Shown: piece by piece, positions 1 to 5,538 of the stretch
Layout: every line of letters begins with the position of its first letter
Position numbering within the stretch: the stretch's first letter is position 1
Origin: Phycisphaerae bacterium
Lineage (GTDB): Bacteria; Planctomycetota; Phycisphaerae; Sedimentisphaerales; SG8-4
Direction: 5' to 3'
Assembly: GCA_030603035.1 (NCBI GenBank)
Contig: JAUVYQ010000146.1
Span: 1-6,204, forward strand
Length of the DNA: 6,204 bases
Program-made: the position numbers and the translations under genes
Notes under the pieces: model-generated
Database searches by the model: none
The model's input: only the letters and a program-made list of their open reading frames with translations
Told to the model about the DNA's origin: nothing

Positions 1-120
1 ACTAAATCACTGAGTGATACAGAAAAGTACGGGTATTTTTGCGAAGAGTACGACCACCTTGGTAAGATGATATCCAATTTCATTAAGTCAGTGGATGGTG
101 GCCATAAAACGAGAATCTAG
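1..120 (+). CDS. Four-helix-bundle protein (23S rRNA intervening-sequence protein family), 3' end only
   Basis: Frame 1 is open from the first base to a TAG at 118-120 and gives 39 residues; the 5' part lies outside the window. The peptide contains EEYDHLGKMISNFIKSV, which resembles the last amphipathic helix of the IVP-type four-helix-bundle family (PF05635/TIGR02436). It aligns with the tail of the second family member in this window (EYEGLSKGISSYIRFL at 2311-2358) with 7 of 16 residues identical. The last residues (about KTRI) and the stop codon are read from the heptamer array at 110-141, so the array has replaced or extended the native C-terminus. Family members are small (about 115-125 residues) oligomeric helical proteins. 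They are encoded inside 23S rRNA intervening sequences or as free-standing genes, and the fold is shared with the Avd protein of diversity-generating retroelements. The role of free-standing copies is not known. The next gene starts 22 bp downstream on the same strand. Confidence 0.75.
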   Translation, partial: TKSLSDTEKYGYFCEEYDHLGKMISNFIKSVDGGHKTRI

Positions 121-141
121 TATCGAGAATCGAGAATCGAT
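110..141 (+). repeat. Degenerate heptamer array (CGAGAAT units)
   Basis: The bases read as successive 7-bp units: CGAGAAT, CTAGTAT, CGAGAAT, CGAGAAT, then a partial CGAT. The second unit supplies the TAG stop of the upstream four-helix-bundle gene. The array ends one base before the ATG of the acyl-CoA dehydrogenase. A GAG in the third exact unit (132-134) lies 8 nt upstream of that ATG, and is the only Shine-Dalgarno-like sequence there. An identical array lies in front of kdsC at 6064-6095. Confidence 0.8.
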
Positions 142-142
142 A

Positions 143-1972
143 ATGGCGAATTTTTACAGGGATAACAACGATATACAATTTTTGTTCAGGCACATAAACC
201 TGGCCAAATTGGCGGCAGTTTGCGAAGATGGTTTCAAGTTCGCGAAAGAATTCGATTATGCCCCGGCCAACGTTGATGAGGCGATACAAAATTATGATAT
301 GGTCCTCGATTCACTCGGTCAGTTGAGCGCAGAGTTTATCGCTCCGCGTGCTGAAGATGTTGACCGCGAGGGTAATATCCTTAACGAAGACGGCTCGGTT
401 ACATATGCAAAGGGGATTACCGAGTCTCTTGAAAAACTTGCCCAGGCCGAGGTTATGGGCTTTACGCTGCCCCATCGGTTTGGCGGTTTGAATTTTCCGA
501 ACGTTATTTACTCGATAGCCATCGAGATGGTCTCGCGAGCAGACGCTTCACTTATGAACATATTCGGCTTGCAGGGAATTGCCGAGACAATCAACGCTTT
601 TGCGATAGAAGAAATCAAACAGAAATACCTGTACGATTTTTGTGCCGGCAAGGTAACCGGCGCAATGGTGCTGACCGAGCCGGACGCCGGCTCCGACCTG
701 CAATCGGTCAAGCTCCGCGCATTTCAAGATGACAGCGTCAACTGGTTCCTGCACGGCGTAAAACGGTTCATAACCAACGGCTGCGGCGATGTGCTACTGG
801 TATTGGCCCGCAGTGAGCCGGACCGAGCAGGAGGCCTCGGCCTGAGCTTATTTGTCTGCGACAGAGGACCCACGGTCCATATTCGCCGACTGGAAGACAA
901 GCTGGGTATCCACGGCTCGCCGACCTGTGAAATATTCTTCGACAACACGCCGTGTCAAATAATCGGCGAACGCCAACGCGGCCTGGTAACATACGTTATG
1001 AGCCTGATGAACGGCGCCCGCATCGGCATTGCGGCCCAATCGATGGGTATTGCCGAGGCTGCTTTCCGCCTTGCTCGTGATTACGCCGCGAGCAGGAAAC
1101 AATTCGGGGTGGCTATTGAAAAGCTCCCGGCGGTTCGCGATATGCTCATTGATATGAAGATTGCTATCGAAGCAGGCCGTGCACTCTTGTACGAAACTTC
1201 ACGCGTAGTGGATATAGAAATCGGATACGCCAAACGACTTGAAGCAGATTCCCGCTTGCGCGGGAATGACAGTAGGGACAAGGCAGAGGCCAGACAGCTT
1301 AAGAATGAATCTCGAAAATACAAAAGATATGCGGCAATGCTGACGCCGATGAGCAAATATTATTGTTCCGAGATGTGCAACAGAGTCGCTTACGATTCGA
1401 TTCAGGTCCTCGGCGGCAGCGGCTATATGCGGGACTATGCCTGTGAACGGCACGCCCGCGATGCCAGAATTACAACTATTTACGAAGGGACAAGCCAATT
1501 GCAGATTGTCGCTGCGGTCCGCGGCGTCTGCAGCGGCACGGTGGAAAAATTCATTGCCGAGCTTGCTCAGCAGCAGTTTCAACCCAAAGTAAAAGATTTG
1601 GTCGAAAAACTTGCCGAAGGGACGGAACAATTGAAAAAGTCGGTTGCCTTTGTAAAAGAAAACGGCAACGAATATATGGACCTCTACGGCAGAGCGCTGG
1701 TCGATATTGCAATAGATTTGATTACGGGCTTCTTGCTCTGCGGCCAAGCAAGCACGAAAGTAGATATGGAAGTCGCTGCTGCTGAAAATGGGCAGGCCGA
1801 TAACGGCGAAACAATCCCTATGAAGCAGCGCAAGGCAATGCTCGCCCGCAGATACATTACCAAAAACGCACCTAAAATTGCGGCTCTAACAGAACTAATT
1901 TGCACCGGCGACAAATCAACATTTACAGACTATGAGACACTAATTGGACCAGTTAGTGAATTAGTGGATTAG
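143..1972 (+). CDS. Acyl-CoA dehydrogenase, long form with C-terminal extension
   Basis: This 609-residue FAD-dependent acyl-CoA dehydrogenase would catalyse alpha,beta-dehydrogenation of an acyl-CoA and pass electrons to electron-transfer flavoprotein in the cytoplasm. Family signatures appear in order: TEPDAGSD (178-185) in the middle beta domain, YAASRKQFG (314-322) at the start of the C-terminal helical domain, GGSGYMRDY (424-432), and IYEGTSQLQ, whose Glu448 lies where the catalytic base of medium-chain-type enzymes sits. About 150 residues follow this motif, as in the roughly 600-residue subfamily with an extra C-terminal helical domain, and unlike the 380-residue short enzymes. The substrate cannot be read from sequence. 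The start at 143 (MANFYRDNNDIQF) is preferred over the in-frame ATG at 95, because the 16 extra residues (MVAIKRESSIENRESI) are translated from the flanking repeat. There are two oddities. A palindromic repeat adds DSRLRGND at residues 369-376. The last residues (about VSELVD) and the TAG are read from the octamer array that follows. Confidence 0.93.
   Translation: MANFYRDNNDIQFLFRHINLAKLAAVCEDGFKFAKEFDYAPANVDEAIQNYDMVLDSLGQLSAEFIAPRAEDVDREGNILNEDGSVTYAKGITESLEKLAQAEVMGFTLPHRFGGLNFPNVIYSIAIEMVSRADASLMNIFGLQGIAETINAFAIEEIKQKYLYDFCAGKVTGAMVLTEPDAGSDLQSVKLRAFQDDSVNWFLHGVKRFITNGCGDVLLVLARSEPDRAGGLGLSLFVCDRGPTVHIRRLEDKLGIHGSPTCEIFFDNTPCQIIGERQRGLVTYVMSLMNGARIGIAAQSMGIAEAAFRLARDYAASRKQFGVAIEKLPAVRDMLIDMKIAIEAGRALLYETSRVVDIEIGYAKRLEADSRLRGNDSRDKAEARQLKNESRKYKRYAAMLTPMSKYYCSEMCNRVAYDSIQVLGGSGYMRDYACERHARDARITTIYEGTSQLQIVAAVRGVCSGTVEKFIAELAQQQFQPKVKDLVEKLAEGTEQLKKSVAFVKENGNEYMDLYGRALVDIAIDLITGFLLCGQASTKVDMEVAAAENGQADNGETIPMKQRKAMLARRYITKNAPKIAALTELICTGDKSTFTDYETLIGPVSELVD
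1247..1272. repeat. Palindromic repeat inserted in frame within the acyl-CoA dehydrogenase
   Basis: Bases 1248-1267 (attcccgcttgcgcgggaat) form a hairpin with an 8-bp perfect stem (1248-1255 with 1260-1267) and a TTGC loop, followed by GACAG. The sequence belongs to a type of dispersed bacterial palindrome that reads like ATTCCCGC...GCGGGAATGACA. Translations such as SRLRGND on one strand and FPRKRES or VIPAQAGI on the other are typical of it, and all three readings occur here. It lies in frame without a stop, in a charged variable linker between helices of the C-terminal domain, so the host protein probably tolerates it. Confidence 0.75.
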
Positions 1973-1990
1973 AGATTAGTGAATTAGGGA
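1953..1990 (+). repeat. Degenerate octamer array (TTAGTGRA units), upstream side
   Basis: Five consecutive units can be read: TTAGTGAA, TTAGTGGA, TTAGAGA, TTAGTGAA, TTAGGGA. The array overlaps the end of the acyl-CoA dehydrogenase and provides its TAG stop at 1970-1972. A 14-bp piece, aattagtggattag (1959-1972), recurs exactly as a reverse complement at 2367-2380, on the other side of the four-helix-bundle gene. That gene is therefore bracketed by inverted copies of the same array. Confidence 0.8.
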
Positions 1991-2010
1991 CTGGTTGGTT
2001 AAGAGGCAAG

Positions 2011-2370
2011 ATGGCTAAAGGATTTTATGAGCTGAATATATGGAAAAAGGGGTACGAACTTCTAATGGAGATCTACAAAATAACAGCAGCATTTCCAAAG
2101 GAAGTAAAATATGGCCTATCCCACCAAATGAGAGATTCAGCTAATTCAGTTATTACAAATATTGCCGAAGCACACGGCAGATATTATTTTGCTGATAAAA
2201 CAAGAGTTCTTTATACATCCCGTGGGGAATGTGAAGAAACAAGAAGTCACTTGAGAGTCGCTTCAGGGCTAAAGTATATCGACAAAAAGGTGTTTACTTA
2301 CCTGGATTAAGAATATGAAGGATTGTCAAAAGGAATAAGTTCCTATATTCGGTTTCTTAAAAAAGACTAA
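2011..2370 (+). pseudogene. Four-helix-bundle protein (23S rRNA intervening-sequence protein family) with premature stop
   Basis: The first 99 codons (2011-2307) encode a clear IVP-family protein. They show the family N-terminus (FYELNIWKKGYELLMEIYKI), then FPKEVKYGLSHQMRDSANSV, NIAEAHGRYYFADKTRVLY, and SRGECEETRSHL. A TAA at 2308-2310 interrupts the frame. The same frame then continues EYEGLSKGISSYIRFLKKD to a second TAA at 2368-2370, which restores the usual length of 119 residues. Alignment with the gene end at 1-120 puts the premature TAA opposite a GAA glutamate codon (43-45), so a single G-to-T change explains it. Translation starts at ATG 2011 behind AGAGG (2002-2006, 4-nt spacing), one of the better ribosome-binding sites in the window. 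The product could still be made as a 99-residue protein lacking most of the last helix. The final stop lies inside the downstream octamer array. The HAD gene starts 33 bp further on. Confidence 0.8.
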
Positions 2371-2402
2371 TCCACTAATTAACAAATTAACTAATCCACT
2401 AC
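2365..2402 (-). repeat. Degenerate octamer array, inverted copy downstream of the four-helix-bundle gene
   Basis: Read on the minus strand, the units are GTAGTGGA, TTAGTTAA, TTTGTTAA, TTAGTGGA and a partial TTAGTC. This is the same family as 1953-1990 in opposite orientation. On the plus strand, ctaatccacta occurs twice (2367-2377 and 2391-2401), 24 bp apart. The array supplies the final TAA of the interrupted four-helix-bundle frame and ends one base before the ATG of the HAD gene. That gene therefore has no recognisable Shine-Dalgarno site. Confidence 0.8.
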
Positions 2403-2403
2403 C

Positions 2404-3084
2404 ATGCTTCGAGCAGTTATATTCGATTTCGACGGGGTAATAACCGACTCCGAGATTTTACACCTTCGTGCTTTTAATCGAGTGTTAGCTCAATTTGGCA
2501 TTGAGATAAAAACAAAGGATTATTACAAAGATTATCTCGGCCTAACCGATGTCGATTGCTTTCAGTTAGTTGCGCATAAAGGTCGGCTCGGACTCGATGG
2601 CCGGGAAATCAAAACTCTTGTAAAACAAAAAAACCAGGTATTTCAAGAGCTGGCAAAAACCGAAGGCAGGATAATCGAAGGCGTGCGCGACTTCCTGGAG
2701 ATGCTCAGGCAAAACAATGTTCCGATGGCAATATGTTCGGGTGCGGTGCTGGCGGAGATTGAACTGATATTAGAAGAGGCCCGGCTGCGCCCCTTCTTTG
2801 CGGTGATAGTTTCCGCTGAGCAGATAAAAAGGGGTAAGCCGGACCCGGAGGGCTTCTTGTTGACTTTGCAAGAACTCAACCACGAACGGCAAATTCATAT
2901 TGAAAGCGACCAATGCATCGTGATAGAAGATTCACATTGGGGACTGGAAGCCGCAAAAGCAGCCGGAATGCACACTATTGCCGTAACGAATTCCTACGAT
3001 GCCGAGCAGCTGGCTATGGCTGAAAGGATCGTTACGCGGCTGAATGAGTTAAGTATAGACGATTTGCAAAAACTTTGTGCCTAA
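2404..3084 (+). CDS. HAD-superfamily hydrolase, beta-phosphoglucomutase-like
   Basis: This 226-residue cytoplasmic enzyme of HAD subfamily IA acts on small phosphorylated metabolites, either as a phosphatase or as a sugar phosphomutase. All four HAD motifs are present. Motif I is DFDGVITDSE, with nucleophile Asp8 and acid/base Asp10. Motif II is ICSGA (Ser112). Motif III is Lys145 in KRGKPDP. Motif IV is VIEDSHWG, with metal-binding Glu175 and Asp176. An alpha-helical cap of about 70 residues lies between motif I and motif II (C1 cap), as in beta-phosphoglucomutase and its relatives. The length is typical and both ends look intact. The sequence does not separate beta-phosphoglucomutase from sugar-phosphate phosphatases. 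The gene directly follows the octamer array, which occupies the place where its ribosome-binding site and promoter would be expected. It probably depends on leaderless or weak initiation, or on readthrough from upstream. Confidence 0.9.
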   Translation: MLRAVIFDFDGVITDSEILHLRAFNRVLAQFGIEIKTKDYYKDYLGLTDVDCFQLVAHKGRLGLDGREIKTLVKQKNQVFQELAKTEGRIIEGVRDFLEMLRQNNVPMAICSGAVLAEIELILEEARLRPFFAVIVSAEQIKRGKPDPEGFLLTLQELNHERQIHIESDQCIVIEDSHWGLEAAKAAGMHTIAVTNSYDAEQLAMAERIVTRLNELSIDDLQKLCA

Positions 3085-3106
3085 CCGCGTCTGGTGTGCA
3101 GTACAT

Positions 3107-3140
3107 AAATCCGAATATCGAAATCCGAAATTCGAAACAA
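3107..3140 (+). repeat. Degenerate heptamer array (AAATCCG units), left arm of the convergent spacer
   Basis: The bases read as AAATCCG, AATATCG, AAATCCG, AAATTCG, AAACAA. The reverse complement of 3303-3337 gives AAATTCG, AAATACG, AAGCACG, AAATCCG, AAACAAG, so the two arrays form an imperfect inverted repeat around the middle of the spacer. Rotated by two bases the unit reads CGAAATC, which is similar to the CGAGAAT unit at 110-141. Confidence 0.75.
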
Positions 3141-3145
3141 TATCA

Positions 3146-3172
3146 AATGACCAAAACTCGAATGACCAAAAC
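3146..3172 (+). repeat. Short direct repeat, two copies of aatgaccaaaac
   Basis: The 12-bp sequence occurs exactly at 3146-3157 and 3161-3172, a period of 15 bp. It lies between the left heptamer array and the inner palindrome. No coding or promoter signal is visible in it. Confidence 0.7.
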
Positions 3173-3179
3173 GTGAGAT

Positions 3180-3260
3180 GTCATTGCGAGCCCGAACGAA
3201 GTGAGGGCGCGGCAATCTCATCCGTTACCTTTTAGATTGCTTCGCTGCGCTCGCAATGAC
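3180..3260. repeat. Palindromic interspersed repeat (GTCATTGCGAG ends), possible bidirectional terminator
   Basis: The outer arms gtcattgcgag (3180-3190) and ctcgcaatgac (3250-3260) are perfect 11-bp inverted repeats. Inner arms gcaatct (3212-3218) and agattgc (3234-3240) form a second stem around a 15-nt loop. Dispersed elements ending in TGTCATTGCGAG with an internal GCAATCT are common in many bacterial genomes. The position between two convergent genes would allow the transcript hairpin to act on both strands. There is no clean U-tract, so a terminator role is only a possibility. Confidence 0.75.
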
Positions 3261-3302
3261 ACTTCGTATCAGTTTTGAAAATTTGAACATTAGAATTTCG
3301 AA

Positions 3303-3337
3303 CTTGTTTCGGATTTCGTGCTTCGTATTTCGAATTT
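3303..3337 (-). repeat. Degenerate heptamer array, right arm of the convergent spacer
   Basis: On the plus strand the units are cttgttt, cggattt, cgtgctt, cgtattt and cgaattt. They are the inverted counterpart of 3107-3140. The array ends nine bases before the stop codon of the LptC-like gene. Together the two arms enclose the inner palindrome, so the whole 3107-3337 block is one nested inverted structure. The spacer 3085-3345 has no plausible gene. Confidence 0.75.
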
Positions 3338-3345
3338 AAAATTCG

Positions 3346-5520
3346 CTATCTTTTCCCCTGCAATGCGCCGGGGCCGATGATTTTAACGGTACCTTCAGCC
3401 GTTCTTACGTTATACTCAATCCCGTCAACAAGAGCACCGTTGAAATAGCACGGCTGAAGCTTATCGCCCTTAACCTTCATTATGAACTCGTTGTGGTCAT
3501 AAAACAATTCACTGCCTACGAATTGATTATCATCGTCTGAGTAAGTAATCCCACCTGAGGCGGTCAACGTTGAAAGCTCAGATTGGCCGTCAGCGGTTTG
3601 GTAAAGGTTAGCTTCTACGTGACTTGCAGTGGCTACGGTATGTTGACCATACTGACCGTTAACAATAGGAATGTAGTTAATAAGCATTGCTTGCGACCCG
3701 GCGTCAGCAACAATTCGATTTTCCTCTAAAAAATACTTCAACGTATCAAAATTCTCTACAATCGCCCAACACGGCCTTCGCAAACTGAACCTGCCCACTT
3801 CTTCATTCGGCTCCGAGACTCTGGAATTATCGAGCGCTATTGTTCCCGGCCCGGCAGCCAGAAACAACTGCTGGGCGGCGTCATAGTCAAACTGGACGCA
3901 TTTTAGCTCAACCCCGCTAAGCAATTTTTCCCCCGCCGTTTTGAGAGTTACAAGCCTGACCACCCCGCCGCTGGCGGTCAGATGTTCAATACCTGGCGTC
4001 AAATCAGAGGAGCGCTCCTCCTTATCCTCGGATATATTTACCGTCAGCTTCTGCCCCGAAAACGTGTACTTTTGTTGAAGGCCCGAATCCTCTCGAAGCA
4101 TCGTACACAGACAATCACCTTCGAAGACGGCCTGGTTCAGTGCGGGGAAAAACTCGGCCTTTTTCCGCGCGGTTACTTTTACCGGAATGATTTTCTTCTC
4201 ATCTTCGCTATGAATTTTATCGCCTGTGTAAAATGTAAGCTCGGACGGGCCACTGGCAAGGGTATTGCCGGTAGCTGCACAATAATCAATCTTCTGAGCA
4301 ACGAATACGGTTCGGTCTTTAGCTTCTTTCAAGACTTTGAGCGCCCGGCTGTCAGTCCCGGTTACCTCGCCGGCGGGTTTAGCAGGGTTTTTACGTGTTC
4401 TGGGAGAGCCCATCGGCGTAACAACAATACCGCCGTCACAGGTTACAACAATATCGACAAGCTCTTGCGCCGATGCTGATTCAGTAGGCTCGTCCTGTTT
4501 TGCAGCAGTAACCTTGCGCTCCTCAACGTCATCTGTACCGCCGACATCGGCCTTATCGGATTCCTTATCTGAGGCTTTTGGTCGGAAGATGTTGTTAATG
4601 GTAACTTCATCATAAGCAAAAACCCACTCCTGTGGACTTTTTATGAGAACGTTCTTAGTGAATACGCATCTGTAATTTTCACCTTTCGCCTGTTCGCCTG
4701 CTCGTGTGCTCGCCGTTGGTAATGGCTTTGTTTTTCGAGAGTCATCAGCCACAGCAGGTTCGACCGGCTGCTGCGTTTTGGTCCGGCTGCCGGCTTCGGA
4801 CGGCCTATCAACGTCCGTCCGGCCCGCTGAAAACAACCCCGTCTCTGATGGAACCTTTGCATACAAACTCTCCAGATGAATTATTCTAAAAAATTCGAGT
4901 CGGTCCAGCTCCTCATTATAGATAAGCTCCAATCCCCTGCCGAGCATCTGAGTATCCTGGGAGATAAATTTGACCGGCCCACGAGTCGAAAATTGCGATT
5001 TCTCGCTGATAAAATCGACATCGTCAAGGTAAATAAAGCTTTCTTTGATGTTACTGTCGTTTTGAGGCAAAATGTGAATAACTACATTTTCGGTAAGTGT
5101 CACGTCCTTCGGGCTGACCATACCCACAGCGGTTTCGACTCGAACCCTCCCTTTATCAGACGTGATGTAACATTTAAAACTGCGCCGAAAAATATTCATA
5201 TACGGTTTTTCAATATCCCATTCCTCCCCTGCATCGTGAAGAAGTTTTTCAAACCCCCATTCCCTTATAACTTCTTTAGTCTCTTTGTCAAAATCTGTGA
5301 ATCTGGCCTTTCGGATAGCCGGAACATAAACATCGCCAATCCTTCCGCCTTCACCGACAAACCCACCAAGGTTGCCGTCGGCAATAGTGTCAGTAAATTC
5401 TTTTCCCGCATCAATATCAATCGGAGGCGTTTTGCTTATCCAGCTATAAAGCAGATATATTACAAGTACGGCCCCCAGTGAAATAAGCCATACATAGAAT
5501 TTTCGTGCGCCAAAGCCCAT
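3346..5520 (-). CDS. Large membrane-anchored LptC/OstA-like lipopolysaccharide transport protein
   Basis: This 724-residue protein probably forms part of the periplasmic bridge carrying lipopolysaccharide to the outer membrane. Basic residues (Arg6, Lys7) precede one hydrophobic segment (about 8-28) that anchors the N-terminus, with the rest in the periplasm. Residues about 100-225 resemble LptC, with beta-rich sequence such as STRGPVKFISQDTQMLGRG followed by LELIYNEELDRLEFF. Two charged, proline/alanine-rich linkers (about 229-282 and 315-352) separate it from a long beta-rich C-terminal part (about 353-720). That part contains LptA/OstA-like units, including LTASGG at 514-519 and again at 652-657, the second followed by ITYSDDDNQFVGSELFYDH. 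Classical LptC is about 190 residues and LptA about 185, so this looks like an LptC-LptA fusion or an expanded form. UAGGG (complement of 5526-5530) lies 5 nt before the start. kdsC ends 18 bp upstream on the same strand, matching the common kdsC-lptC order. No separate lptA or lptB follows. Confidence 0.72.
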   Translation of the reverse strand: MGFGARKFYVWLISLGAVLVIYLLYSWISKTPPIDIDAGKEFTDTIADGNLGGFVGEGGRIGDVYVPAIRKARFTDFDKETKEVIREWGFEKLLHDAGEEWDIEKPYMNIFRRSFKCYITSDKGRVRVETAVGMVSPKDVTLTENVVIHILPQNDSNIKESFIYLDDVDFISEKSQFSTRGPVKFISQDTQMLGRGLELIYNEELDRLEFFRIIHLESLYAKVPSETGLFSAGRTDVDRPSEAGSRTKTQQPVEPAVADDSRKTKPLPTASTRAGEQAKGENYRCVFTKNVLIKSPQEWVFAYDEVTINNIFRPKASDKESDKADVGGTDDVEERKVTAAKQDEPTESASAQELVDIVVTCDGGIVVTPMGSPRTRKNPAKPAGEVTGTDSRALKVLKEAKDRTVFVAQKIDYCAATGNTLASGPSELTFYTGDKIHSEDEKKIIPVKVTARKKAEFFPALNQAVFEGDCLCTMLREDSGLQQKYTFSGQKLTVNISEDKEERSSDLTPGIEHLTASGGVVRLVTLKTAGEKLLSGVELKCVQFDYDAAQQLFLAAGPGTIALDNSRVSEPNEEVGRFSLRRPCWAIVENFDTLKYFLEENRIVADAGSQAMLINYIPIVNGQYGQHTVATASHVEANLYQTADGQSELSTLTASGGITYSDDDNQFVGSELFYDHNEFIMKVKGDKLQPCYFNGALVDGIEYNVRTAEGTVKIIGPGALQGKR

Positions 5521-5538
5521 AGCAACCCTATTTCGCCA

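Larger units (their letters stand above)
1..141 (+). repeat. Left arm of a perfect 141-bp terminal inverted repeat
   Basis: Bases 1-141 are identical to the reverse complement of 6064-6204, checked base by base. The match ends at 142, where the left side continues aatgg and the right side continues ttgg. The arm holds the end of a four-helix-bundle gene and a heptamer array, and stops one base before the dehydrogenase start codon. The length equals MEGAHIT's default largest k-mer (141). This suggests both contig ends overlap one repeat node in the assembly graph, rather than being the ends of a transposon. At least two genomic copies of this sequence are implied, and the true repeat probably extends beyond the window. 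Confidence 0.97.
1953..2402 (+). mobile_element. Candidate cassette: four-helix-bundle gene bracketed by inverted octamer arrays
   Basis: The unit consists of an octamer array, a four-helix-bundle gene with its own ribosome-binding site, and the same array inverted. It fills the entire space between the stop codon of the acyl-CoA dehydrogenase and the start codon of the HAD gene. It encodes no transposase, and no target-site duplication can be recognised. Calling it mobile is an inference. It rests on the inverted flanks, the exact fit between two unrelated genes, and the presence of a comparable gene-plus-array arrangement at both window ends. Confidence 0.35.

Noticed and set aside
95..142. 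In-frame upstream start adding MVAIKRESSIENRESI to the acyl-CoA dehydrogenase
   Set aside because: These codons lie in the terminal repeat, which also precedes kdsC, and they overlap the four-helix-bundle gene end. The family-like N-terminus begins at 143.
1199..1747. Minus-strand open frame of 182 codons across the acyl-CoA dehydrogenase
   Set aside because: It is a shadow of conserved dehydrogenase motifs. Its only recognisable string, VIPAQAGI, is the reverse reading of the palindromic repeat.
2011..2370. Accessory (Avd) gene of a diversity-generating retroelement
   Set aside because: The fold family is shared, but there is no reverse transcriptase, template repeat or variable repeat anywhere in the window.
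1953..2402. CRISPR-like array
   Set aside because: Units are 7-8 bp, contiguous and degenerate, without spacers, and there are no cas genes.
3982..4479. Plus-strand open frame of 165 codons
   Set aside because: It is antisense to the LptC-like gene, shows no recognisable domain or ribosome-binding site, and the minus-strand frame gives coherent beta-rich protein across the same bases.
4876..5481. Plus-strand open frame of 201 codons
   Set aside because: It is antisense to the N-terminal half of the LptC-like gene, with no family-like sequence. The opposite strand encodes the membrane anchor and LptC-like domain.
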